Assembly (NCBI RefSeq): GCF_014905175.1
Contig: NC_057791.1
Span: forward strand, 1,984,001 to 2,048,000
Direction: 5' to 3'
Length of the DNA: 64,000 bases
Origin: Aphidius gifuensis
Taxonomy: Eukaryota; Arthropoda; Insecta; Hymenoptera; Braconidae
The notes under the pieces were generated by a model that made no database searches, was not told the origin of the DNA, and worked only from the letters and a program-made list of their open reading frames with translations. The translations under genes were made by a program, and so were the position numbers. This document shows, in pieces, positions 1 through 9,963 of this stretch; position 1 is the first letter of the stretch; each line of letters starts with the position of its first letter.

Positions 1-2072
1 TTTTTTGTTATATAGATATGTAATAATGATTTATAAATTTATAACCCTCTAATTTTATTATTTCATGAATATTTAATTTTTTTTTATTTTTAGTTTGTTG
101 ATTAGTTTGTAGGTAGTTTTTTTTTTTTTATTGCTTGTTTATTGGGGGTTGAAAATCACGTTTAAATTTGATTGTTAAAATACCCTGGTGGCAATTACCA
201 CAATGATCATGTCGTTTTACCACCCGGTGTTATTCCGGAATCACACGATTAGTTGGTTTATTCAAGATGTACATACTTACATTAGTCGTTTATTGCAAAA
301 CACTTGGGGGGTTGAACAAAGAATAAACACAAAAAAAAAAATAGTAAAAAAAAAAATATTATAGTCATAGTGTTGAGGGTGATATAACATCAACTATATT
401 GTCATAAAAAAAAAAAAAAAACAATTCCATTCAAATAAATAAACAATTAAGTCTATATAAAAAATAAAAAATAAAAATAGAAATAAAAAATTTGATAAAA
501 ATTGTTTTTTAAAATATAAATATAATATATAAATAAAATATAAAATTTATATACAATATAATTTTTAAAAAGATATAAATAAATAGTATAATTAATAATA
601 AATAAATAAATTAATTAATTAATATTAACTTACCCTTTTTAAGGAAGATCCTGATTAATCATAACAACGATGAATAAAAATATCATCACTTTAACGTTAA
701 ACATATTATAATAATTATAAAATAAAAATAAATATAATTAACAATAAAAATTAATATTAATTATAAAAAAAAAAAAAACGCCTTGATTGATAAGTACTTT
801 GAAAAACGTGCTTTACCACTTGTTTCATGGGCGCTGCAAGCAACCACGACTCGCATCACTATCGATTGCCATGTGTGCCCCCCCTTAAAGCTCAATTATT
901 ATTATTATTATATATATGTTTTTAATATATACATATATAATTTAACGCAATCGCGTTTTTAGATTTTCTCACATTAACATAACACATACACACACACATT
1001 TAATTTACACTAATTTTTGCTAATTTTTTTTTTTTTTTTTTTTTCGTGCTATCACTAAATTATGTGCAATAAACACTTTAATAATTTATTACAAGTTAAT
1101 TAATTTTTTTCACAATTCAATTCCTCAATAATAAAAAGACACTTTATGGGTTTTTTTTTTTCAAATTTTTTTTTTTTTTTTATATTATTATTTGAAATGT
1201 AAATAAAAAAATTAATTGATACGATTGTGAATTTTGACAGGCTGAGTCGTGGGATGTATATATTTTTCTTTGTGCTTTTTTTTTTTTACTTTGAGCTTTT
1301 TCTCTGTCTCTTTTGCTCTCTCTCTCTTGCTTGTACTCTCTCTCTATCTTTGATTGTATTATTATATTTATTTAAGCACTGCGGAGAGCTTTGAGGAGAC
1401 AATCCACGACTGAGATACTCAGCTGCTAGCTTAACTTGAGTTCGCACTATGTGACCAAGGCGCAACTTGGAAAATAGCCAGCATTGCGCCTGTCTCATGA
1501 TACATTTTATTTATTTATTTAATTTGTTACCCTTTTTGTTTTTATTTAATTTTTTATTTACATATTTCGTGATTATATCCAAACATGCATTTTTTTTTTT
1601 TTTTTCAACAGGATACAACTTATTTGCAATTATTTATAAAGAATTTTTATTTTTTTTTTTTGTCAAATTAATTAACACGTTAACGTATCATCATTGATTA
1701 TTATTATTATTTTTTTTTTTTATTTATTTAATTGGGTCAATCAATTGTACTTTGTGAAAATTTGAAAAGTTTTCTTTTTTACGTTACGAATTTTTCATTT
1801 TTTTCGGACTAATTTTATGTTAATTTTGTTTAAGATTAATTTTTTTTATTTATTTAAACTTTAAATAATCATAATTTATTATTAAATTTTTTTAAAAAAT
1901 TATAATATTTGTTTACCATTGTTAATAATAATTATTATTTTGTTTATAAAAATTTTTTATTATTAATTTTTGTAATTAATTGTCAAACTGAGTAAATCAA
2001 TTTTTTTTTATAATGTTTTTAATAATTCAATTCGTTTATAAGAATTTCAAATTCAAAATAGTCACATGACTT

Positions 2073-2082
2073 AAAATGGCGA
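2073..2082. promoter_or_regulatory. AAAATGGCGA promoter-type motif upstream of URB2
   Basis: An AAAATGGCGA block lies about 235 bases upstream of the URB2 start. Closely related AAAATGGCCG blocks occur at 58445 and 60911, upstream of two other apparently housekeeping transcription units. The core resembles the YY1/Pho-type site (ATGGC read one way, GCCAT the other). The similarity is visible, but binding is inference. Confidence 0.35.
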
Positions 2083-2191
2083 TACAATAGACCAATGAAA
2101 AAATTGACACACAGCGCATGATCAATTAAAAAAAAAATAATAGAACCACCACATTAAATCATAACCTATGTTCTTTAATAAACAAAATAAA

Positions 2192-2197
2192 CACGTG
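2192..2197. promoter_or_regulatory. E-box CACGTG upstream of URB2
   Basis: A perfect CACGTG lies about 113 bases upstream of the URB2 start codon. CACGTG is the Myc/Max consensus, and ribosome-biogenesis genes are established Myc targets in insects, so the site suits the gene it precedes. A six-base match can also arise by chance, so function is inferred. Confidence 0.4.
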
Positions 2198-2309
2198 TTG
2201 TTAAAAATACAATAAAATATTAAATAATTAATAAAAAAAAATAATAGTTTTAATTAAAAATAAACAAAAAAAATAGCTGTGTATTTATTTTAATTAATAA
2301 AAATCAACA

Positions 2310-5300
2310 ATGACTATTTTAACATCAGGTAACTCTACAAAATAACAAAAAATAGCTTAAAAATATTTTACTCATAGTTGTTAAATCTAATTTTTTATTA
2401 TTTATCTACAGATATGACAAAAAATTTAGACACAGAGGACATGAGTCCCCAAAAAAAGCGTCAAAAGTTGACTAAAAAAACACCTAAAAAATCAAAAACA
2501 ATGAATAAACAAGAAGAAGAAGAAAAAATGGATTGTCAAGATGACATTAAAGAGCCAAGTTTATCAGACATACAAGATAAATTAATAACAACATTATTAA
2601 CAAATAAAAAAATAGCATCATCAGAGTATGATTCATTGGCAGAAATATCAAAACAAAATCCTTTATTAATTGAAAAACAATTATCTGAAATATTTAAAAG
2701 AATTTTATTAGAAAAAAAAACAACAATTGAAGATAAACAATCATATGAACAATTAATGATAGAAATATTTGATGCATGTGTTCGTCTTCGTAGAGATAAA
2801 AAATTAATATCATCAATATTAGTATCACTAAATGATTCTCTAATGAAAAGCAAAATAATAGATTTTAATGTTGATGATATTGTTCCTAAAAAATTTACTG
2901 ATAAATTTACATTGTCAATGAGAAACATGACAAATCAACAAGTAGCAAGTGTTGCAATGAGTTTTAATTATCATATTTCTTTAATTCCATCAAATTCAAG
3001 CTCAATTACAAATCAAGATGTCGTTGTATTAGCTGTCACCACTAGGCTATTTATAATATTCATTGAAGGTGTTCCAATTGCTGACAATACTTGGCTTTTA
3101 CCTGTTCAAAAAAAATTCATAAGTATCCTTATGGATTTTGGAAAAACCCTGCTAAGCTTTATTGACAAAATAAAAAACACAACTTATGATGAAAAAATTA
3201 ATATTTATATTTTATCAATGACAGAAAATTGGCAAATTTTAATTGATTTATTTAAACATTATTCACCAGATGCAGTTACAAATGATAACATCAAAAATGT
3301 CAATGAAATTATCAAAACAATTACTAAAAATATTGATGATAATACAACAACAAGAAAATATAAATTTTTTTGTAAATTTGAAGAAAATAGAATATGTGAA
3401 AAGAAAAATTTATTTCATAAATTATTAAAAAATGATACTGTTTTTAATGACATTGATGATTTTGGTGAAGCATTGATTAATCAATATCCTCATGGTGTTT
3501 TACATCTTGATAATTTACAGTTAAAAAAATTATCAAATTGTTTATTAAAAAATTTAACGACAATTGATGAATTAATTTCATGTAAAATTGTTAGAAATAA
3601 TCGAAATTTCGTAACTGCATTGATACTTGAACTGTTAAACAGTATAAACTCAGTTCTTCCTGATGATTGTGGATCAATATCTAAAAAGTTGATAAATAAA
3701 ATTGATGGAATTGATTGGTGGGATGATGAATCATCAAGTAAAATTTTTAAATATTATAAAAAACAATTGACAAAACCAGAATGGTCAAAAATTGATGAAA
3801 GCGATGTTATAAATAATTGCTTAAAAAATTTATTGTCATTACCATTGATGTACTGTCAAGAAGATCTAAAAGAACTTATATTTTTACTGATGTTTACATT
3901 TAAAAATGAATTTCCAGATAAATCAGAAAGTAGATTAATTTGTATTAAAATTTTACATGATATTAGTGAATCATGCACGTTTGATATACTCAAATACATA
4001 CCATTGAATGTTATCCTCGAGGATTTATCAGCACAATCAGAATTAATAATAACAAAAATTCTTGAATCTGCATTAACAAACTATGAAAATTTAGAAACAC
4101 TTAAATCATTGATAAAAGAAAATCCAGATAATATTAAATTAAATAAAACATCAATAAAACTTATTGAAGTTCTTGATAAAATAAAATCAAAAATAAAGCT
4201 ACAAGATGTTAAAGATTGTTTAACAAAAATTGATAAAAAGTTGCAGAAAATAATAAGAAATAATATGAATGATGACGTTGATAATGCTGATAAATTAAAA
4301 CGTTTAACACTTGTTATTAAATACACAGTAACACAAAATAATAAATTTGATGATGACGAGTTGTTGCAAGCAATTCATTCAGCTCTTAATTTATTGATTG
4401 GTGATAATAAAATTGATGGTCTTGAATCAACAAAAGAAGGACAACAATTTATTAAAATTGTTCTGCACAATAAATCAAATGGTATAGTACTTGATAATGT
4501 TGTTGTTAAAAATATATGGACATTGATGTTAAAAAAATCATCAGAAGATATAATACCATCATTGATTGAAGCAACTGATTCAAAGATTCTTGGTGTTGTA
4601 TTAAATTCACTTAAAAAACAAACATTCACAACATTAAAAAAAATAAATAATGAAAATGAAGAATTATTTAATAATTGTTTATTACTTTGGAATTTAATTG
4701 CCAAAGCAGATATGGGATCAGAACGTGCTAAAGTTAGACAAGCAATGATAAACATGATGTTGGAAACATTAAAAACATCAACAGTACCATATGAAAATAG
4801 TCGTGATAATGTTATAATATTAATAACATCAATTGTTGCATCAAAACACATGCATATTAATGAAAAAATAATTGACAATATATTATTTGTAATTAATAAT
4901 ATTATTGATGAATCAATAAACATTGATATTTGCTATGAAACACTTAAATTATGCTCTGGTTTTTTGAGACATCGTATCAATATGATTGCTGATCGTTTAC
5001 CATGTTTTTTAATATTATTTAAAAAACTCATTAATTATACAATTAATCAATCAAGAATTGACATGATAAATCAACATAAAATAACATTATTAACTATTGA
5101 AATTAATAAAATATCAAGTGCATTGATTAAAATGAAAAAAGATTTTGCTAGATTAAGTCCTTATTTTATTGGTGATTTAATTAAAATTTATGCTGATGGT
5201 GTTATACCATTTTATGTTAAAGAATCAATTGATGAAACTGTTGGTCTTTATTTGAGTATTTGTGATCATCATGCAATATCATTGTTAAGTAGAGTATTAC

Positions 5301-5377
5301 CATCATCAATGCAAGAAATATTTAAAAATTTGTATGCTAATTATAAAAAATTCAACAAATTTACTGGTAAAATATAG
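2310..5377 (+). CDS. URB2: URB2-like ribosome biogenesis protein (Npa2/Urb2 family)
   Basis: This is a predicted nucleolar protein for 60S pre-ribosome assembly and 27S/28S pre-rRNA maturation. I read two exons, 2310-2328 and 2412-5377, giving 994 residues. The first exon is only six codons plus one base (MTILTS), then GTAACT; the acceptor is CTACAG at 2406-2411. An N-terminal basic region (residues about 15-35, rich in K) looks like a nuclear localisation signal. It is followed by a long Lys/Asn/Ile-rich alpha-helical body without catalytic motifs. The last ~100 residues carry the family's conserved C-terminal domain (LSPYFIGDLIKIY near residue 920, then a segment ending MQEIFKNLYANYKKF). 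The protein is shorter than the vertebrate protein (about 1500 residues), as insect copies often are. An AATAAA follows the stop at about 5406. The family call rests mainly on the C-terminus. Confidence 0.8.
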
Positions 5378-5677
5378 AAATTAATTTGTATAAACTTTTC
5401 TTTGAAATAAAATGAATAAATTGATTATTTTTTTGTGTTTTTTTTAAATTTAGTTATTAATATTAATTATATTTATCATGCAAGGGTAATTTGTTTAATT
5501 AAATAATTAAAATTTGATATAGTATTATAGTAAAATGTGCGGTTACTACTGGCACTACTCTTAGAAATAATCGAAATAATAATAAGAATTATTTGACACA
5601 TGTGTTGATCCATGTTGGTCTCCAACAAAATCCAACAGCTATTTACAATTAACATTGTCGAAATAATATATTAAATA
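5378..5677. other. URB2-ZCCHC4 spacer with poly(A) signal and palindromic E-box
   Basis: The 300-base spacer holds the URB2 poly(A) signal AATAAA at about 5406 and, further on, a 10-base palindrome ACACATGTGT (5596-5605) containing a CATGTG E-box, about 75 bases before the ZCCHC4 start. No TATA box is seen. ZCCHC4 lies in the same orientation. Confidence 0.5.
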
Positions 5678-7436
5678 ATGGATGTTGATATTAAAATTGA
5701 TCGATCAAGTGTTGAATGTTCATGGGGAAGTCTCAAGGATCATCCAAAATGTCCACATGGTAATTTTTTTTGTTAATTAAATGAATTATATTTATTAAAA
5801 TGATATCTAACCTACAATTGTATTAATAACAGGACCAACATTATCATTTGGAAAACGAATTGATGGTGAATTGCGAGAATTTTATTCATGTTCAGCATGT
5901 CGTGATCGTAAATTATGTAATTTTTATCTTGAAAAAGGTAAAGTTTTATCGAAAATTCAACAATCATTTTGGCAAGAACAAATTAAAAATTATCTAAATC
6001 CATACAGTAGTCATGTTAAATTTTTCATTAAATTTAATGAATTATTATCAATTAAAAATGATAATCGTGGCTATTGTTATACATGTGAAAGATTATTAAA
6101 TATAAGCGAAAAAAATAAACATGAAAATCATGAAATAAAATGGTCATTAACTGATGAACAAATGAATAATCCAACAATGATATTAAAACCATTATCAAAT
6201 CCAAAAAAAGAAGCACAATATATGTTTTCTAAAAAATCAACAATTGACATTGTTAATATGATTATTGAAGCTGGTGGTAAACATGTATTGTGTATTGGAG
6301 CACCAAGAATATATGAGTACATAAATAAAAATTACAATGATAAAATATCAAGTTTACTTTTGGATTTTGATCCAAGATATGTAAGTATAATTAATACACT
6401 AAATAATTAATAATTTAAATGTTTAATTAATAATTAATCTTGAATTATTGCAGCACAATTTTTTTGGACCATTAAATTTCTGTTGGTATAATCTTTTTAA
6501 TAATCATTTTTTCAATGAAGAATCAAAAGATGTATTTAAAGATTATTTAACACAAGATGGTGGAAAAAATATATTTCTCGTTTGTGATCCACCATTTGGT
6601 GGTCGTCTTGAATATATTTCACAAACAATTAAGACAATATCTGATCTCCATAAAAGCTGGAACAAACTTGATGATGAAACATCGTTAAAAATATTTTTTA
6701 TATTTCCATATTTCATGGAACCAGCTATGAAAATGAAAGCAAATCCTCCAGGTATTGATGGTGGTTTAAAAGAACTTAAAATGGCTGATTATAAAGTTGA
6801 CTATGATAATCATCCATTGTTTATAAATAATGATAAAGGAAGAAAATTTGGTTCACCAGTTAGAATATTTACAAATTTACCATTAAATTTAATCAAATTA
6901 TCAGAACAAGATGGTTATAAATATTGTAAAAGATGTGATAAATGGTCATCACAAGAAAATAAACATTGTAAAAAATGTAAATCATGCACATCAAAAGATG
7001 GAAGAAGATACAGACATTGTAATATATGTAATCGTTGTGTTAAACCAACTTGGAAACATTGTAAAAAATGTGAAAGATGTCTATTAGAAACTCATACTTG
7101 TGGTGTTAAACCAAGAATAACTGGTGAATGTTTCAAATGCAAATCAACTGGTAAATATTAACAATATAATTTTTATATATTTAACATAATTTAATTCAAT
7201 GTTTAATTAATTATTTATTTTTTTTTTCTTTAGATCATATTGAAAAAGATTGTCCTGTTGGTAAACCAAGTAAAAAACGTAAAAATAATGACACAATTGA
7301 ATCACCAAAAATTAAAAAAATTAAAAAAAATACTAATGATGTTTCTGATAAGCAAAAAAAAAATAAAACTAAAAAAATTGTCAACATGAAAACTACTATT
7401 GTTAAAAAAACAAAAAAAAATATTAAAAAATTGTAA
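5678..7436 (+). CDS. ZCCHC4: ZCCHC4, 28S rRNA N6-adenosine methyltransferase
   Basis: This enzyme installs m6A on the large-subunit rRNA in the nucleolus (established for human ZCCHC4). Four exons join in frame: 5678-5759, 5833-6380, 6454-7150 and 7234-7436, giving 509 residues, close to the ~513 of the human protein. Seen in order: an N-terminal GRF-type zinc finger (KCPHGP, then YSCSACRDRKLC, about residues 24-65); a second Cys pair in GYCYTCERLL; a Rossmann-type methyltransferase core with KHVLCIGAPR, LLLDFDPRY and the catalytic DPPF motif (VCDPPFGG, about residue 257); a DHHC-like cysteine-rich cluster (about residues 360-420); a CCHC knuckle (CFKCKSTGDHIEKDC) that only forms after the last intron is removed; and a very Lys-rich tail of about 55 residues suited to nucleolar retention and RNA contact. 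It sits directly downstream of URB2. Confidence 0.93.
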
Positions 7437-7794
7437 GTTTTTTCTGTTTTTTTTTAAATAAAAATATAAAAATTTTTATATTTAAATTTTGTTGTTTTAT
7501 TATTACGTATTTATATGACTATATTTTTTTTTTTTAAAAGATAATCATAGAATAAAGAGTAATAGAATTTTATGAAAATTTTATTTGAATTATTCTTTTA
7601 TGTATTTGTTGGTGATAATCTTTTGAGTGCTCTATTGTGATTTGTCACATTGTGATTTGTGATGATACTTTGAATATAAAATGATACAATTTTTTTAGTA
7701 TAAATAGAAGATGTTGATGATGAGAAAGATCAGAAGAAACTCAGCCAGTGAGTAACAAGTTAGTTTGACATTTGAAGATAGTAAAATATAAATA
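7437..7794. other. ZCCHC4-inotocin spacer with inotocin core promoter
   Basis: The 358-base spacer is T/A-rich at the left. Its right part carries the promoter of the following peptide gene, including TATAAATAG at 7699-7707. Initiator-like TCAG sequences follow at about 7729 and 7740, about 30-40 bases downstream. The 5' UTR would then be about 55-65 bases long. Confidence 0.6.
7699..7707 (+). promoter_or_regulatory. TATA box of the inotocin gene
   Basis: TATAAATAG, about 96 bases before the first in-frame ATG, with TCAG initiator-like sequence about 30 bases downstream. Such a strong TATA box fits a cell-type-specific neuropeptide gene. Confidence 0.65.
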
Positions 7795-8374
7795 ATGATG
7801 AAGGAAATTATTGTGATGAGTTTACTTGTCTCAGCCAGTTTGGCTTGTCTTATTGTTAATTGTCCACGTGGTGGTAAACGAGGTGAATCACCATTTTTAT
7901 CAATGCAAGGTCTTGTTAAAGAAGTGAGTTTATTAATTTTTTAAAAATATTTTCTTTTTGATCATTCAGGGTAGTTGATAGGGATAATTAAATTTTTTTT
8001 TTTAGTGCCAAAGTTGTGGTCCAGGACATCAAGGCCAGTGTTTTGGACCAAATATTTGTTGTGGAACAAATATTGGATGTTTTATTGGTACACCAGAAAC
8101 TTATAAATGCAGAATGGAAAGTCTTTATTCAAGACCATGCATTGCTGGTTTTGCAATGTGTCGTGATAATAATGGAAGATGTGCTGCTAATGGAATCTGT
8201 TGTTCTCAAGGTAAATTTAAAAAATTAAATAAAGAATTATAAATAAAATAAATAATTGTTATTTTATTTACTATAGAAAATTGTTCAATTGATGCAACTT
8301 GTAAAACTAATGAAGATTATGATAAAAAAATTGGACAAGAATATCCAAGAATTTCTTCTGATAATGATCAATAA
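7795..8374 (+). CDS. Inotocin (vasopressin/oxytocin-like) prepro-peptide with neurophysin
   Basis: This gene encodes the secreted precursor of the arthropod vasopressin/oxytocin-like hormone, which signals through a class A GPCR. Three exons join in frame: 7795-7923, 8006-8210 and 8277-8374 (143 residues). Residues 1-17 form a signal peptide ending in SASLA. The nonapeptide CLIVNCPRG follows at once, then GKR, so Gly supplies the C-terminal amide and KR is the cleavage site. After a 16-residue linker comes a neurophysin domain with exactly 14 cysteines in the canonical spacing (CQSCGP...QC...ICC...GC...KC...PC...MC...RC...ICC...NC...TC), then a short acidic tail. Introns fall at the start of the neurophysin domain and before its last two Cys, as in vertebrate genes. 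Position 4 of the peptide is Val, where the commonly cited inotocin has Thr. AATAAA lies at 8489. Two tandem ATGs (7795, 7798) could serve as start. Confidence 0.96.
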
Positions 8375-8735
8375 ATATGAATAACCATTTCTTAATAATT
8401 ATCAAATAATGCAAAAGACAATTGTAATAATTATCATTCTCCATTTGACGATGTTATCATTAAAGTTGTAAAATAATTATATAATTGAAATAAAGAAAAA
8501 TCTTCCACTAATAGAACGTGAGATATTTTTATTTTTTCATTTAAATATTAATTTCGATTTTCTATTGAATATATAATTTTTAAATGACCATGAAAAAGGT
8601 TTATAATCATTAATTAAAATATATATTTTTCAATTTATGATTTCATGAATCATATCTAGATTTAAATTATGAAATTTACCAAAAAAAAAAAAATGATCCA
8701 ATAACTATGACTAAAATAATGTAACATTAGAGAGA

Positions 8736-8743
8736 CAAGGTCA
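8736..8743 (+). promoter_or_regulatory. CAAGGTCA element, FTZ-F1/ERR-type monomer site
   Basis: CAAGGTCA, preceded by A, lies about 155 bases upstream of the TATA box of the RR-2 cuticle gene. Beta-FTZ-F1, an ecdysone-cascade nuclear receptor, binds YCAAGGYCR and is an established regulator of insect cuticle protein genes. The match and position are seen; use as a control element is inferred. Confidence 0.4.
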
Positions 8744-8892
8744 TTTCCTAGATTGGACGTATCAAGCACCAATTCTATAACGTGGACACATGTAACGTAT
8801 GACTATCACTTGAGGAAAGGGTGTGGCGTCTCTCCTGCCTAATTCGAGGTCCAATTTAACGATTGCACTAATATTTGTAGATCGTAAACCAC

Positions 8893-8900
8893 TATATAAA
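8893..8900 (+). promoter_or_regulatory. TATA box of the RR-2 cuticle gene
   Basis: TATATAAA lies 78 bases before the ATG. A TCATTC initiator-like sequence lies at about 8925-8930. Confidence 0.65.
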
Positions 8901-8970
8901 CTCAAGTATCTCACTGAAAAGATATCATTCACTTTGAGCTATCAATAAACAAAGTATCTCAACAACAAAA

Positions 8971-9640
8971 ATGGCATTCAAGGTAGATATTATAATATAC
9001 AAACTTTGTCTTGATAATTTAATATTTAAATCTAATGTTATTTGTTTTTTTTTGTAGTTTATCACTCTTTTGGCTTTGGTAGCAGCAGCCAATGCTAGCT
9101 TCATCAGCTCAGTTGGACCACTTGCTTATGGTGCAACTTATGCAGCATCACCATATGCATATGCTGCTTCTGGTGTACCTTTGGCTTACACTGCTCCAAT
9201 CATCACCAATCAACAAGTTGTAGAGCCATACAACCCAAATCCCAAATACAGTTACAGTAAGTAAACTTTTGTTGTTGTTGTTTTAATTGACAACTTGATA
9301 ATTAATAAATACTTGATGTTTTTTTTTCATAGACTATGGTGTATCAGATCCTTTGACTGGTGATCACAAGAGCCAATATGAAACTCGTAATGGAGACCAA
9401 GTTACAGGCAGCTATTCATTTGTTGAAAGTGATGGAACCACAAGAACAGTTGATTATACTGCTGATGATGTCAATGGATTTAATGCAGTTGTACGTAAAG
9501 ATCAAACAGCCACTGTTGCTGTTCCAGCTACACCACTTGTTGTTAAATCTGTTGCATCACCAGTTTATCAAGCTGCTTCAGTTTACAATGTTGCAACACC
9601 ATTAGCACATCAATACGTTCAAACTGTTCAAAACTGGTAA
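8971..9640 (+). CDS. RR-2 type cuticle protein (chitin_bind_4)
   Basis: This is a secreted structural protein that binds chitin through an extended Rebers-Riddiford domain and cross-links in hard cuticle. Three exons join in frame: 8971-8982 (only MAFK), 9058-9256 and 9333-9640 (172 residues). A tiny first exon interrupting the signal peptide is typical of insect cuticle genes. The signal peptide covers about residues 1-17 (ending AAANA). An Ala/Tyr-rich stretch follows, then the RR-2 domain at about residues 62-125, with YSYNYGVSDPLTGDHKSQYE, GSYSFVESDGTTRTVDYTAD and NGFNAVV. The tail is Val/Ala/Pro-rich. Splicing of exon 2 to 3 creates the Asn in YSYNYGV. AATAAA occurs at about 9783. Which RR-2 family member this is cannot be told by eye. 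Confidence 0.95.
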
Positions 9641-9963
9641 ACAACAAATATCGACAACCTTATTTTATCCTGATTATGATTTATAAAAAATAAAAAAACC
9701 TTATTGAAAAATTAATATGCTTTTTGTTGATGTTCCTTGAATTATTCCTTGTTACTATCAACTATATTTTTTCTATCTCCAAATAAACTATTACAAATAA
9801 TTTTTTCATTCATAATAACAAACATGTGCTAGACATGTTACTTACCTTCATTTTTTTTCTCATTTTAAAATATATTTAATCAAACATGGCAACTTCCCGG
9901 GCAAAAAAATAAAAATAAAAATATAAATAATAAAAATAAAAAGATAAAAAACATTCTAATAAA
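9641..9963. other. Cuticle-HTRA2 spacer
   Basis: This 323-base spacer holds the 3' UTR of the cuticle gene (AATAAA near 9783) and an A-rich leader just before HTRA2. No TATA box is seen near 9900-9963, as expected for a housekeeping gene. The sequence around the HTRA2 start itself reads AAAATGGCGA. Confidence 0.5.

Larger units (their letters stand above)
1..2309. other. AT-rich non-coding left flank with a possible minus-strand gene start
   Basis: No protein gene is recognised here. Two GC-richer islands stand out, at about 180-300 and 780-890. A third block at about 1380-1500 is followed (in - strand direction) by a CT/GA-rich tract at about 1290-1350. Read on the - strand, this resembles the 5' end of a gene whose body lies to the left of the window. 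It has an initiator-like TCAGTCG near 1405-1415, then a possible coding exon at 856 down to 817 that begins with ATG and ends at a GTAAAG donor. A 70-codon open frame at 1286-1498 (-) becomes R/E/K-rich because of the GA repeat and is probably 5' UTR. All of this is inference from splice-like signals. Confidence 0.25.
8375..8970. other. Inotocin 3' flank and cuticle-gene promoter
   Basis: The left part is the inotocin 3' UTR, with the poly(A) signal AATAAA at 8489-8494. The right part (about 8730-8970) is less AT-biased and holds a CAAGGTCA element, a TATATAAA box and a short 5' UTR for the cuticle gene. No other gene is seen. Confidence 0.6.

Noticed and set aside
2536..2928. Long minus-strand frames inside URB2 (also 4081-4326 and 4375-4923)
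   Set aside because: They lie antisense to a clearly coding exon, are Ile/Ser/Phe-rich and have no family features; shadows of the URB2 frame.
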